Under the pieces are notes generated by a model. That model saw only the letters and a list, made by a program, of their open reading frames with translations, was not told the DNA's origin and did not search any database. A stretch of 64,000 nt of DNA from Erigeron canadensis (lineage: Eukaryota; Streptophyta; Magnoliopsida; Asterales; Asteraceae), in NCBI RefSeq assembly GCF_010389155.1, contig NC_057768.1, forward strand, positions 12,584,501 through 12,648,500. Direction: 5' to 3'. Position numbers and translations under genes: made by a program. How positions within the stretch are numbered: position 1 is the first letter of the stretch; every line of letters begins with the position of its first letter. Of this stretch, positions 19,859 to 32,280 are shown in pieces.

Positions 19859-20778
19859 TGTTGGGTCGAAAATTGACCAAGTATGATTTGTTCAAAATAG
19901 TTGAAGTTCAGTGAAGGAAGCTTGCTCAGGATTCTGAAGTTATTCAGAATAAAGCTCACTGAAGCTTCACTTCAGTTTCAGAATCAACACCACTGAATAC
20001 ATTCAGACTGAAGCCAAAGACTGAAGACTGAAGAAGAGAATCATCTCAGAAGCAGAGCTCAGAGGGGATTCTATCTGAAAACGAAACTGAAGCAGCTCAG
20101 TGTAAAAGTCCTTACAACACTTTTACACTGATTACGAGTAATTATTTTCAAAAGTACTTTAATAGCTATTACCCAGTTAATAACATTGTACCTAGTATTG
20201 TGCTAGTTTGAGTAAAAGGTTGGGAATAAAGAGTGTCAAGTCACATCAATTGACTTACATACTTTTACCTTAAACAAGCATGTTATGGATTTATCCTACA
20301 AATCCATAAATGCTCCCAACCATATGTGTACGGCCTTGCCATGTCATCAAAGACATCTTGGCCTATAAATACAAGACTTCTCACAACTTGCAAAATGTTA
20401 GAAACTCTTGCATTGCAACTTGTGAGATATACTCTAAGTAATTCTTAAGAGTTTTTCCAAGTTATTAGATCACTTGTATTTCGGGATTGTTTAGATATTT
20501 ACACACTTTGTGTTTATCTTTGTTTCGCAACAATCCTTGTATTTTGTTTATATCAATAAAGAAAATACATTGAAAAATACTAAGTGTCTCAATGCTCCAT
20601 ACTTGATTATATCTAGTATTTATATAGTTTATGCACTTGTTCTTTAAGTTACTTGCATTCATTACTTGTTCATATCCATAATCTGGATCATACCACAAAC
20701 TGGTCTTCTTCCAATTTGTGTACTTGCCAGTCGGGTTAATTATATATATATATATCTGCTCATAAATTGGGACTTACA
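19859..20778 (+). repeat. 5' LTR of copia C (about 920 bp)
   Basis: It runs from TGTTGGGTCG to GGGACTTACA just before the primer site. The U3 part (19905-20115) holds many CTGAAG/CTTCAG words and the palindrome ATTCTGAA-GTTA-TTCAGAAT. A short (TA)n run lies near 20740. The borders are inferred from TG...CA and the primer site because the partner LTR is absent. Confidence 0.7.
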
Positions 20779-20780
20779 TT

Positions 20781-20792
20781 CGGTATCAGAGC
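20781..20792 (+). promoter_or_regulatory. Primer-binding site of C
   Basis: CGGTATCAGAGC, one base from the TGGTATCAGAGC complement of initiator Met tRNA, three bases after the LTR end. Confidence 0.7.
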
Positions 20793-20846
20793 GGTGTTGA
20801 GTTACTTGTAACACAACATGTTCATTCTAACTTTTGATCTGCAGAT

Positions 20847-23031
20847 ATGTCTGGACAACAAGATGGTGGACCAATCTAAATGAAACTAACTCTAATAATG
20901 CTCAAGCACCCCCAAAAATCAACAATAATATACCACTTCATAATGTTCATGTTCACTTTCCAATAAACCCTGTCCCTAAGTTCAATGGGGACAGTGACTC
21001 ATTTATCACATGGAAAGCTTGCATGCTTAAGTATATTGCTGGTGTTGAAAGACATCTGACCGATAGTTTGAAAGATGGTCCCTTTGTACCCATGAATGCC
21101 TCTACTGTTGTCTACTTAGCTGATGGGACTCCTAGGTTAACACCAAAGGAGAAGGATCATTGGTCTGAGGAGGATCATAGGCTGGTAGATCTTGATACTA
21201 AGCTTCAGAATATGATTCTCTATTCAGTTCCTGAGTCTCTCAGACTCATCTTAGTTTTACTTGAATATTCTAAGTTAATGTGGGAGGAACTAATGACACA
21301 GTTTGAAGGCACCAAAGAGACTGTAGTCACAAGAAAGGTTGCTTTATATAAGAAATATGAAGATTTCTTTGCTTATCCAAATGAATCTTTAACTCAAACC
21401 TACATCAGATTTTCAAATTTGGTAAATCAATTAAAGGCATTAGGTGTTGAAAAGGATAAAGAAATACTTTTGGAAAAGTTTTGTGATATCTTAACATCAA
21501 AATGGGAAAACTTGATTTTAGTCTTGAGACAAGGAAAAACCTTGCACAGACATACTCTAGCATCCTTATATGGAGCCTTCAGAAACACTGAAGAGAACAA
21601 AGCTGAGAGAGCCGTGGCTGAACAAGATGCCAAAAATCAGGCTTCTACTGGTATTGCAATGGTTCAGTATTCTACTGGTATTGCAATGGTATTGCAATCG
21701 TTTTAAAGCCAAGTCTAAACGACCTGGCAAACAATTTGCATCCAGTGCTTCTATTGATAAGTCCAATCTTGAATGCTTTAAGTGTGGAAAGAAAGGACAT
21801 TTCATGAAGGAATGCAGATCTAGTCAACCCTCATCATCTACCCCTAACCACTCTATTTTTCAAAAATCTAATGATAGCTATAAGGCCAAATATAAAAAAC
21901 AGAGGGCCCACATAGCTCTTATGGCACCAGATTCTTCCAACAACAGTTGTATGATCGCGAACATCGAAAAATGGGAAGACTCTGATGTGTCCTCAAATGA
22001 TGAAGAAGAGGTGAGGGACATGTGTTTTATGGCAAGAGAAGATCAAGCTCATGTTGTGAAAACTGATGTCGAATCAGGTCGTTGGGTGGACATCATCATG
22101 AAAAAGGTTAGTGTTTTTGGAAATGAAACTAATGAAGAACTGAAACTGGATCTTTTAGTTCTCATTAAGGACGACATAATATTTGTTGAGACTGTGCGTT
22201 CAGAAAGCTTAAAAATGTTTGAAATAAATGCCAGTCAGGCTAGATTGAAGGAATTGAAAGATGTTCAGTTGTCCTTGACAAGCTATTAGTCTTTAGTTTC
22301 CAAGTTGAAAGTTGAAAAAGAGGAATTAAAAAATGTTCTTGAAAAAGAACAAAAGGTTATTAAATCCTGGATGAATGCACCCAGACCAGATACTGCAATT
22401 AAAAACACTTTTGACAAACAGAAAATTGCATATGAATCTGGTGAGCTTCATCTAGCATCTATAATCACTGATTTAGATGCTCTTCCAAAACAAATGAAAC
22501 TAGAAATTACTTTTAAGAAAATTGGCAAAGGAAAGACTATAACTGACCAGACCCAGGAACTCTTTGAGGGTAAGTCCAATAAACAAAAGAAGCAATCCCC
22601 TCAATCTTCATCCAAGGTTCCTAAAAACCAAACGAAGAAGAAATCTGACTCCCTTACTGAGCCATCTACCTCTGATTCTGGGAAGGCTCAGGTGTCTATT
22701 GAAAAATCAATTTTGTTAAGGTTAGAAAGTTAATTCCAACTGTTAGCTAGACAAATGCAAAGTTGCAATGCCAGATTAAAAAAATATTGAAGGAACACCT
22801 TTAAAACCACAACAAAATGCAAAACCTTTTTCCAAACAACTCAAAAATAAATCTGTCAAAAAGGAAATGAAAAAGGTTGAAACCCCTGTCAAACCAACTG
22901 TTTTTGTGTCATCTGAAGCAATGACTGAGATTCCCTCTGATCCTTCAGTTCCTTATAAACCAAAGAAGTCTGAGACTGCTAAGGGAGAATCCAGTGAACC
23001 CATCAGAAGATGGGTTCCCAAGTCGAACTAA
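20847..23031 (+). pseudogene. Gag polyprotein of copia C
   Basis: The start is the ATG at 20847 (MSGQQDGG...), followed after a frameshift near 20877 by a capsid-like region (FPINPVPKFNGDSDSFITWK, LTPKEKDHWSEEDHRLVDLD, LWEELM-type helices). A frameshift occurs at 21645-21700 where TCTACTGGTATTGCAATGG is tandemly duplicated. An intact CCHC zinc knuckle CFKCGKKGHFMKEC lies near 21775. A long charged, coiled-coil-like C-terminal part with stops at 22287 and 22734 ends RRWVPKSN at 23031. Such a long gag with an extended C-terminal half is typical of Sirevirus-like elements. Confidence 0.8.
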
Positions 23032-23069
23032 TATTTGTTTATGTGCAGGGAGACCGCAATAAGTATATA

Positions 23070-26000
23070 TAGTACCTTGACAGCGTTGCTTGTAGGACCA
23101 TGACTGGTAACAAAACCCTGCTAGAGAAGTATAGGGTGCAAGAGGGGCCCTCGATAACTTTTGGGAATGATGGAAATGGACAAACTGAGGGATATGGTGT
23201 TTTGAATAATGGACAAGTCAAATTCACTAGAGTAGCATATGTGAATGGTTTGAAATATAACCTGATCAGTGTCAGTCAACTCTGTGATGATGGCTTCAAG
23301 GTTTTATTTGATGTTTCTCAAGGCACCATATTCAACAAAGATTGGAAGGTAGTAATGGTTGCACCAAGAAAGGGAAATATCTATGTCATTGACATGGAGA
23401 GTTCACCTTCAGAACAATGTTTCTACACAAAGGCTGATGAAGATACCAACTGGTTATGGCACAAAAGGCTGTCCCATTTGAACTTCAAAAACATCAATAA
23501 GTTGTCTAGAAAACAACTTGCTGATGGGATTCCTCCTTTGTCTTTCAATAAAGACAAGCCATGTCCTGGTTGTGAAATGGGAAAGCAGAAAAGAGCTACA
23601 TTCAAGACAAAACAAAGTTTCAGCATAACTGAACCACTTCACATGTTGCATATGGATCTGTTTGGTCCTGTGAATGTTCAGACAAGAGGAGGAAAGAAGT
23701 ACACCCTTGTTATTATTAATGGAATATACAAGATATTGTTGGGTGATTTTCCTCAGATCAAAGAGTGAATCTGCTGCTGAAATCATTTCTCTCATCAAAC
23801 AAATTGAACTCAAGTATCAGCGAAAAGTTGGTCAGCTCAGAAGTGATAATGGCACTGAATTTAGAAACTCAACTTTGGAATCCTTCTACACTGAAACTGG
23901 CATTACTCAGAACTTCTCCTCAGCACACACACCAGAGCAAAATGGTGTTGTAGAAAAAAAGAATAGAACGCTGAATGAAGCTGCTAGAAGTATGCTTAAT
24001 GAATCTAGTCTTCCAAAATGTTTTTGGGCTGAAGCTGTATCAACTGCATGTTACAGTCAGAACCGATCTGTGTATATTAAAAGACACAAGAAGACTGCCT
24101 ATGAAGTGCTCAGAAAAATAAAGCCTAGTATTGGATATTTCCAAGTATTTGGATACCCAGTATATATTCTGAACAACGCCAGTCAGCTTGGAAAATTTGA
24201 TACAAAAGCTGATGAAGGCTACTTCTTAGGATATTCATCAATTCGCAAAGCCTTTAGAGTCTATAACAAAATACTTGACAAGGTTGATGAGTCAATTCAT
24301 GTTACCTTTGATAATCAAATTCTGCAATTTTTAAGAAACCAACCTCTGAACCACCCTCAGAAAGTCCAATCAATTTTAGTGAATCTGATCCTATTTCTGA
24401 AACAAATCAGACACTTAGACCAGTTTCTGAACAACCTCGTTCAGAACCAGTAATAACTGCACTTAGTGACATCCCATTCTATCCTTCACTTAGTTTCAAA
24501 CTACCCTTTGAAATGACTATTGGAGCAGATGTACATGTCACTTCTCCACAAGTATCAGCTTCCGCTGAGATGCCGCAGTTTGATGAATTTCATGATGCAA
24601 GCCATGAACTGCAGGATGATGAAGATAGTGAGACTGAGATAGTCTTTTCTGAAGATCCTCCTGAAGTTTCTCAGAGGAATTCTTGCACTGATTCAATTGT
24701 GTATCCTGGTCAATACTCTAGGTGGACCAAAGCTCATCCAATTAATCAAATTATTGGTGATTCCTCTAGAGGGGTTCAAACCAGAAGAGCCTCAAGCGAT
24801 CAATGCTTATATGTCAGCTTTTTATCACTGATTGAACCGAAGAAGATTGACGAGGCTATGGCAGACCTAAGCTGGATTGAGGCTATGCAAGATGAGCTTA
24901 ACCAGTTTGAAAGGAACAATGTTTGGGAGCTTGTTCCATGTCCCAGTAATCTGAAGAAAGAACCAATCGGGATAAGATGGGTCTTTAGAAATAAAATGGA
25001 CAAAGATGGTCATGTAATCAAATCAAGGCAAGACTAGTTGCCAAGGGTTACTCTCAAGAAGAAGGTGTTGATTTTGATGAGACATTTGCACCAGTTGCTA
25101 GACTTGAAGCTATCAGAATTTTCTTAGCTTTTGCTGAAAGTCATGATTTCAAAGTCTATAAAATGGATGTCAAAAGTGCAGTTCTGAATGGAGAACTGGA
25201 AGAGACGGTATATGTACATCAAGCACCAGGGTTCATTAATGAAGAAAAACCTCACTGGTGTACAGACTGAAAAAAGCTTTGTATGGTTTGAGACAAGCAC
25301 CTAGAGCCTGGTATGATACACTTACTAAACATCTTCTGAAAAATAGTTTTATTAGAGGTAAAATAGATAACACTTTATTCATTTTGCATGATAAAGGTGA
25401 TATCTTACTTGTACAAGTTTATGTTGATGATTTTGTGTTTAGGTCTACAAATGATAAAATGTGATAAGTTTTCTAAAATCATGTCTTCTGAGTATGAAAT
25501 GAGTATGATGGGTGAACTGACATACTTTATGGGTCTTCAAGTAAAACAAACCAGAGATGGTATTTTTATAAATCAAGAAAAGTATGTTAGAGATCTTTTA
25601 ACGAAATATAAATTTGATTCAATTTCATCCAAAGATACTCCTATTTCAGCACCACTTTCAATTGACTCAGATCCCAATGGAAAACAAGTGGATCCCACAC
25701 TTTATCATGGTATGGTGGGATCCCTCATGTACTTAACTGCAAGTAGACCTGACATAATGTTTGCAACATGCCTTTGTGCAAGATTTCAGTCTGATCCCAG
25801 AGATTCACACCTAAAAACTGTGAATAGGATTTTTCAATACCTAAAAGGTGTCCCCAGACTTGGTCTTTGGTATCCCAAAGGCTCAAGTCTAGATCTAATG
25901 GGCTATTCAGATTCTAATCATGCAGGTTTTAAGATAGGTAGGAAAAGTACCACAGGTGGTTGTCATTTCCTTGGTGGAAAATTGGTTAGTTGGACAAGCA

Positions 26001-26362
26001 AGAAACAGACTGCAGTATCATTATCCACTGCAGAGGCTGAATACATTTCTGCAACCAGTTGTTGTACTCAGATTCTGTGGATGAAAAACCAACTAACTGA
26101 TTATGGTGTTACTTATACAAAGACTCCAATCTTTTGTGATAACACAAGTGCCATTGCAATCTCTCACAATCCTGTTATGCACTCTAAGACCAAGCACATT
26201 GATCTCAGGTATCATTTCATTAGAGACCATATTATTAAAGGTGATATTGAGTTACATTTTATTCCCACTGACAAACAACTTGCTAATGTTTTTACAAAAC
26301 CTTTGGATGTTAAAACCTTTAGACATCTTATCAGTGAGTTAGGAATGCTCAATCTTGTATAG
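23070..26362 (+). pseudogene. Pol of copia C: protease, integrase, RT, RNase H
   Basis: The protease motif is present as YLDSVACRTMTG, with the catalytic DSG changed to DSV. GAG-pre-integrase ends WLWHKRLSHLNF and CPGCEMG completes the HHCC site. The integrase core has HMDLFGP, SDNGTEF and QNGVVEK, with a frameshift between the first and second Asp near 23720. RT has [39 protein letters not shown] and VYVDDFVF, with frameshifts near 25030, 25250 and 25450. RNase H shows YSDSNHAG, STAEAEYIS and CDNTSAI, followed by LANVFTKPLD and a stop at 26362. It is at least five steps from being open. Confidence 0.88.
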
Positions 26363-26370
26363 CATTCGTT

Positions 26371-26380
26371 CAGGGGGAAG
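26371..26380 (+). promoter_or_regulatory. Polypurine tract after pol of C
   Basis: CAGGGGGAAG nine bases after the pol stop. It resembles the first of several polypurine tracts in Sirevirus-like elements; no LTR follows, since a third ORF comes next. Confidence 0.6.
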
Positions 26381-27062
26381 TGTCAAAAATATTTTTATAC
26401 TAAAAAGAATCTTTCCCTAAAAAGAAACTTTTCTCTCAGAAAAATATTTTGGACTCAAATGTCTCAGTTATCTGAAAAACTTCAGAATTTAGTTTAAAAT
26501 GAGATGGTTCAGATTGCACTAACTGACCATGCTCAAATATTATTGAGTTCAAACTGAAGTCCAATGATCACTTCATATGTCTCTCGGATACTTGGTTGAT
26601 ATGTGTCCTCATGTCTGTTGCTGTTCAAAGATGCTATTTTTGCTGATGTGGCACCCAAGTGGCGCCGTAAATGAAAAGTAATGATCACTTTTTCCTTGAA
26701 AATGGTGAAAATGTTTGAAAAATTGGGTATTAAACCGTCATTGCATTTAATGCGGACTTATACTCAAAAATTATTTTCTGATTCCAAAATCGATCAAATC
26801 TGATTTCAAATTAAATATATTATCATCGGTTTTGATTTTCAAAATATTTTATATTTATATTCTTTTTGGATTTACTTTTGAATTTCCACAATAAATATAA
26901 ATACCACTTTTTCATTTCATTCCTTCATTACTTCACATTTACTCCCCAATCATCATTCTCTCTCTACAAATCCTCTCAAATTCCTTCATTCAATTCTCTA
27001 ACTTTCCAAACCCTAAATTCACTTAAATCCACTTCATCTTCATTTTCTTTCACAATATTCAA
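26381..27062 (+). promoter_or_regulatory. Spacer and internal promoter of the third ORF of C
   Basis: This is about 680 non-coding bases. A consensus TATA box TATAAATA stands at 26896-26903, 160 bases before the third-ORF ATG, followed by a CT-rich leader (TTCATTCCTTCATTACTTC, TCTCTCTAC). This is the normal geometry of a plant promoter and 5' leader and suggests separate transcription of the third ORF. Confidence 0.5.
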
Positions 27063-29594
27063 ATGGCTAAACAATCAAAGGAACCCAAATCTCTTATAGC
27101 ATTTGAATTCTCCCCTCCTAAACCGGCGGTGAAGGCACGTTCATCGTGGCCGGAAAACTTTGAACCTAAAACCACCAGGTTCAATATGAATAATTTCAAG
27201 GCAGCTCTAAATGCCAAATACAAAACTCTCATGGGCAGAATAAACAGATTTCTTGAATCATGCCCTTTACATTATGCCTTGACAGCAGACCCCCAAAATC
27301 TATATCATAGATATCTGCTAGAATTCTGGTACACTGCGGAGATTAGTAAAGATGAAAAATCTATCTCCTTCACCCTTAAGAATGGAACTAAGAAGTGCAA
27401 TATCACCTTGGATGGGTTCAGAGAGGCTCTACATCTGAACTACTTGCCTTCATCCTCTGCATATATGAAGAGAAAGAAAGGAACAAAGTTCAGGGAAGTT
27501 TTGTTGGACATGGGCCATGATCAAATGTTTGATGGTGATGGAAATTTGAAGACCTCCGGACACATCTTTCTGTCTGGCTTTAAAAACTGTTGGAGGTACT
27601 TCTAGACTCAAATTTTTGAGTGCCTTGGTGGGAACCATGGTGATTTGGATGAGATCTCATTGATCCAAGTTGAGATGGGATATTATCTGTGGCATGGAAT
27701 GAATGTTGATTATGCCGAAATGTTGTTTTCCCAGTTGGTGTCAAAGTTGAAAGGGAAAAGAAGTGTGCATATTGCGTTCTCAAGGTTCCTAAGTATCTGT
27801 TTTATCAATATTCTGGAGATGTATATGCTGATGATCTTCAGGAGAGCTCTGCAACTGAATTCTGCAAAGATCTCTCCAGACTCTCCACCTCTGACGAGGA
27901 ACCTGAGCTATCTCCTGCAATGTGTCAGGTAATTGGTACAAATAAAACTGAAATAGCACGACCGGCTGGCTCAGAAAGATCACTGGGCGGGTCACAAAAG
28001 AATGTGAGACCCACCAGTGCATCTAGTGGCAAAATGTTGAACTTATTTAAATCCAAATCAAGTTCTTCCACCCCGCCACCTACTTCTTCCACTGACCAAC
28101 CTGAGAATCTCCCAAAAGATCCCTCAGGATCACCAAAGGGCGTTTTAAAATTGCGAAAATTTAAGCCATCCTTACAACCCATGGATATTAGTACCCAAGC
28201 TCAGCCTTCTGGATCTTCCCAACAAGATCCAGAAGAAGTTCAAAAGGGAAACCCACAAGCAACCATCTCCAAAACTTCTTTAGGAGGAGATGGTGAAGAA
28301 AATGTAAGTGTGTCAGCCCAACACACATTAGAAGTTGAGTCTGCACGAGCACCCCCTGAAACTTCACAAATCTTACACTCTCTCTGTGCACAAACTCTTG
28401 ATGTTTCTCAGGTGATACCTAGGGAAACTAAAGTTTCAACCTCTATGGCCAATGAAGAGATTCTTGGAGACAGCACAAGAATTACTGAGGCAACTCCGGT
28501 ATCGGCTGTTGCAGGCCAAGATGCTTCGGCGGAGCCTATTCTGACTGGTGACGATGCAACTGCTTCTGCAGATGTTGAACCAGGTGCTGGTTCAGATGCC
28601 AGTAATCTGGACCAGGGCATGTCTGATCAGATAGCAGCTTCAGCTAATATCCGGGAAGAAGATGAGCCAACTCAGGAGAATCATGATTCTCTTGCTAATT
28701 TTGAGTTCGATGAGGACTTATTGGAGGAGAATCATTCGGATTCTGAACCAACCTTCAACCTCTTGAACTCCCCACTGCCTCCTCCCCCAAATAACCAAGA
28801 AATTCAACAACTTCAACAAGATGATCCTCTACATCAACCACCTCTAATTTCACACCAACACCCCTACTTTCCACCAAATACAACTCCCGCATATGTCACT
28901 TCTCCCATATTCACAGTACAACTCTTACACCTTCTCCCACAAATTCATGATGTATCACCAAGAAGGAATTACGATGTACCAGAAGAACAAGACAAGGAAC
29001 TAGATTCTGAGACTGAATCTGAGGGTCCTTCAGATGCTGTTTTGGATAAAACTCTGGCTGGTCTTCATACACTTCCCTTTATTACTTCTGCTTCTACTCA
29101 ATCTCCTCCTCCTCTGAGAGTGGAAGCACGGTTAGAGATACAACATGCCGAAGTCCAAAACCTGCTTCTTCAGGTTAAAGGCTTATCTAAATCTCTGACC
29201 GCCAACACCAAGTCCTTGGCTGATGTTAAGGGTGCCCAGATCTTTATGGGTACAGAATTTACAAAGATTACTGGTAATGAAGGATTGGTGGCTGCGAAGC
29301 TAAATGAATTGGTGTATGCTTGCAATAACATCAGCAAAAGGGATTTTAAGAATTCTGTTATTGCAAATCTGACTTCCTCAGTTGAAATGATGAAACAAGA
29401 TGTCTTGGCAGTCGGGAAGGAAGTCAATGAGTTGGTGAAGAAACCAAGTTTGGATGATAAAGCACTTGGTGTTTCTGTTGGTGAAAATATGGCTGAGAAA
29501 TTGAAGTCTGCAATCTCTCAGGAATTAATCTCTCAGATTTCAGTTTCAGTGACAGAAAAGGTTGCAGAGCGGGTCAGATTGATGGTCTCTGAAC
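27063..29594 (+). pseudogene. Third ORF of copia C, truncated by D
   Basis: The ATG at 27063 (MAKQSKEPKSLIAFEFSPPK) opens a globular N-terminal domain with LESCPLHYALTADPQNLYHR, EFWYTAEISK and CNITLDGFREALHL. A nonsense codon at 27603 and a frameshift near 27800 follow. The C-terminal half is a Ser/Pro/Gln-rich, acidic chain with a coiled-coil stretch (EARLEIQHAEVQNLLLQVKG). The end of the frame at 29599 is an artefact: its stop comes from the TGTAGATG start of D's LTR. The N-terminal block pattern matches the third ORFs of A and D. No membrane segment is visible, so env-like is only a positional label. Confidence 0.7.
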
Positions 29595-30267
29595 TGTAGA
29601 TGCAGATTCGTTGTGACAATCGCAACATAGATTTGATTATCATTTATGTTTTAAGAACTATGTTTGTAATCCTTTGAATAAAAACTTGTGTTGATATTTA
29701 ATGATTACGTTTGAACTTCAATATTATATCTGTTTATGTTTTGTATTGTGTTTGTGTGTTATATATTGTTTTGCAGGTACAAGAACATAGAATCAAGGTT
29801 TATAAGTGTCGTAAAACACTTAAATGATGATTGGATGTTATGTACGAGCCAAACAAAGAGCAAAGGGTCGTCCCTCGTGCTGCGTCATCAGTATGAAGGA
29901 ACAAGCTTGTGCTGACGTCAGCACGAGGCAAGTCGATTGGTTTATTGTTTCGGGCCTAATCTTCGATTAAGGCCTACGCCCACACAATCCAATACTCTTC
30001 TAGTATAAATACAAGACCTAATCTACGGAATTAGGTTAATCTTAGTTGATCATTTTGAAGATATTCACGAAATTACAAATTAAGGTTTATTGTTCCTTCG
30101 TGTGACCTCCTACACGAACCACAAGCCTTGTGCATCTCCTTGGGTTGATTAATTACTCATTAATCAACAAAAGGCAATAGCAATCTAGTTATCTCAAGAG
30201 AATTCCGCACTCTTGACATAACGAATCACGTCTTATTACGATCCACGCAACAATAGGGTACCTTACA
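29595..30267 (+). repeat. 5' LTR of copia D (673 bp)
   Basis: It starts TGTAGATGCAG and ends CCTTACA. A TATA box TATAAATA lies at 30004-30011, preceded by TGACGTCA inside the 16-bp palindrome GTGCTGACGTCAGCAC (29909-29924). The arms GTTGATTAAT / ATTAATCAAC (30144-30153, 30159-30168) form a perfect 10-bp hairpin downstream of the TATA box. Confidence 0.9.
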
Positions 30268-30269
30268 AG

Positions 30270-30282
30270 TGGTATCAGAGCC
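30270..30282 (+). promoter_or_regulatory. Primer-binding site of D
   Basis: TGGTATCAGAGCC two bases after the 5' LTR; a perfect match to the usual initiator Met tRNA primer site. Confidence 0.9.
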
Positions 30283-30583
30283 CTAAGGTTGATTATCAGA
30301 AGGTGTAAGATCGTTTGATTTGCTATTGATTGCAAATTCAATTCAAAATTCGTGTTATTTATCATTTTTGTGATCTTCTTCGTGTCACTTCGTGCTTACG
30401 TCAGCACGAGGTGTACTTCGTGTTCGTGCTTACGTCTGCACGAACTGCTCTTCGTGCTATTGTTCATGACAATTGTACTTCATGTCTACTTCGTGTCACG
30501 TGCACTTCGTGTGATCCTCGTGTGACTTCGTGCCACACATCCTTTTGTGTTATTTCGTTTGATTTGATTTCAAAAGATTCGAA
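30283..30583 (+). other. Leader of D with an array of TTCGTG words
   Basis: Between primer site and gag there are about nine TTCGTG words in 30379-30532, often as CTTCGTG, mixed with GCTTACGTCAGCACGAG-like partial palindromes. A frame is open through it but its composition is driven by the repeats and it has no family resemblance. Confidence 0.7.
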
Positions 30584-32280
30584 ATGACTACCATACCAGC
30601 TGCCGCAAATTTACCAAATGCCCTACTCATCAGCCAGATGATCTTGCATGATCATGAGGTTGGTCGGGGTAATACATCTCAAAGCTTTTCCGTATGGAAA
30701 TTTATTGGATGTGGAAGAGACGATTTGAAGACTACATTCGTCTCACTGATATGGATATGTGGCTTGTGATAACTAAAGGTTTTGATTGGCCTTCTTATGA
30801 GAAGAATGGAGTGATCGGTAGGTATACTTATGCTGATATGCCGATTAAAGAACGAAAAAGATATGCAATTGAGGGAAAGGCCTTGTCCACTCTTACTATG
30901 GCCTTACCTCAAGATAGTGTACACTTGTTCAAGAAATACACTACTTTAAAGGATTTATGGGACACTCTTGAAAGATACTGTGAGGGCGATGTAACCTTGA
31001 AGAAAAATCGTATCAAACTTTTGAAGCGCCAATAAGCTTTCAATGGACTGAAAGGAGAATCTCTTGATGAGATTATTACTCGATTCAGTCATTTGACTAC
31101 TGAGTTGTCATATTTTGAGGTTGTTTATCCTCAAACTGAGCTAGTTGATAAGTTTTTGGACGCACTACCTAAGACACAGACTAATTATGTTCATCAACTT
31201 CAAGATGATCAAGAATATAGGTCATGGGATTTTGAAAAGGTGGTCTCCAATCTTAAGAACAGAGATATGAAGAGAAGAATTAAAGATACACACTCGGATT
31301 TCACTCAAGATCCATCATTGTATCATGCTAAGTCTGTTCATTTAGCAAGTTCTAGCTCGGGGAACAATGCATTTCTAAGTGGTGCTGAAGCTACACCAAT
31401 AGTAGATGCTGAAGGTCTTGTTGGATATGTTGCTTATGACAATGCAAATATGAATGTCAAGAGCAATGTATAATCTTTTCACTCTATGCCAATGAGTATG
31501 AGTTCTACAGAAGGTAGAATGAGTGTTTACTCAGCCTTTTGTAATGCTCATGAAGCATTTATCGGAGGAAAGATTACTGATCCTGCAGTGATTGATGAGG
31601 ATTACAATCAAATAGATCCTGATGATTTGGAAGAAATGGATCTACAATGGTAGCTAGCTATGCTTACTATTAAGGTCAGAAGATTCACTCAAAGAACTGG
31701 GAGACCTATAGGAAATAGCACTAAAGGCTTTGATAAATCGAAAGTGAAATGTTTTAATAGCGATAGATTTGGTCATTTTGCAAGAGAGTGTCAACGACCT
31801 AAGAGGATTGATAATACTGTTGTTGGTCGTCAAAATTACAATCAAGGCGGTATTACTCCAAGTAATCAGAAAACTCAAGCAATGATTACATTTCCTGCTA
31901 CTCCACAACAGCCAGTTTCGTCACCATTTTTGGAGTCAAAGGCCGTTGTTGTTCAGAATCCGGATGGCACTTATCAATGGGATTCACAATCTGATGATAC
32001 CTCGAATCATGCCTACATGGTAGAATTATATGATGAGGTAGCTGCAACAATTGATGTACGTAATGTTGCTGAGACTTTGAGATCTGAGAGTGAACCCATG
32101 ATAGCTGTGAAAGCACCTAAAGAAATGGAAGAGTCATCTATACCTGTTGATGACATTTCCAAAAAGAGCATTGAAGATCAAATGAAGAACTTCGTGATGC
32201 CTGAAGGTATGACAAATGAGGACTTTGTTGCATACATGGCAGATTGCCAGGCTGCAGATCAGAAGGGAGAACCAAGGAAG
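30584..32280 (+). pseudogene. Gag of copia D
   Basis: The ATG at 30584 starts MTTIPAAANLPNALLISQM. A frameshift near 30705 leads to WMWKRRFEDYIRLTDMDMW, then LSTLTMALPQDSVHLFKKYT and LKDLWDTLERYCEGD, a UBN2-type copia gag pattern. In-frame stops fall at about 31033, 31471 and 31651. The zinc knuckle near 31750 reads CFNSDRFGHFAREC, so its second cysteine has become serine. The coding then runs without a stop into the protease. Confidence 0.82.

Larger units (their letters stand above)
19859..29594 (+). mobile_element. Ty1/copia element C with third ORF, 3' end lost
   Basis: It has a 5' LTR, primer site, long gag with zinc knuckle, protease-integrase-RT-RNase H, a polypurine tract and a third ORF with its own TATA box. 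The layout and long gag fit the Sirevirus/Maximus type. Its third ORF is cut by the LTR of D at 29595 and the 3' LTR is not in the window. The target duplication would be TTCTA (19854-19858) but cannot be tested. Confidence 0.85.

Noticed and set aside
28408..29427. Minus-strand ORFs opposite the third ORF of C
   Set aside because: Shadows of a long plus-strand frame with consistent family pattern.
30330..30587. 85-residue Cys/Ser/Thr-rich frame before gag of D
   Set aside because: Composition follows from the TTCGTG/ACGTC words of the leader; no family resemblance.
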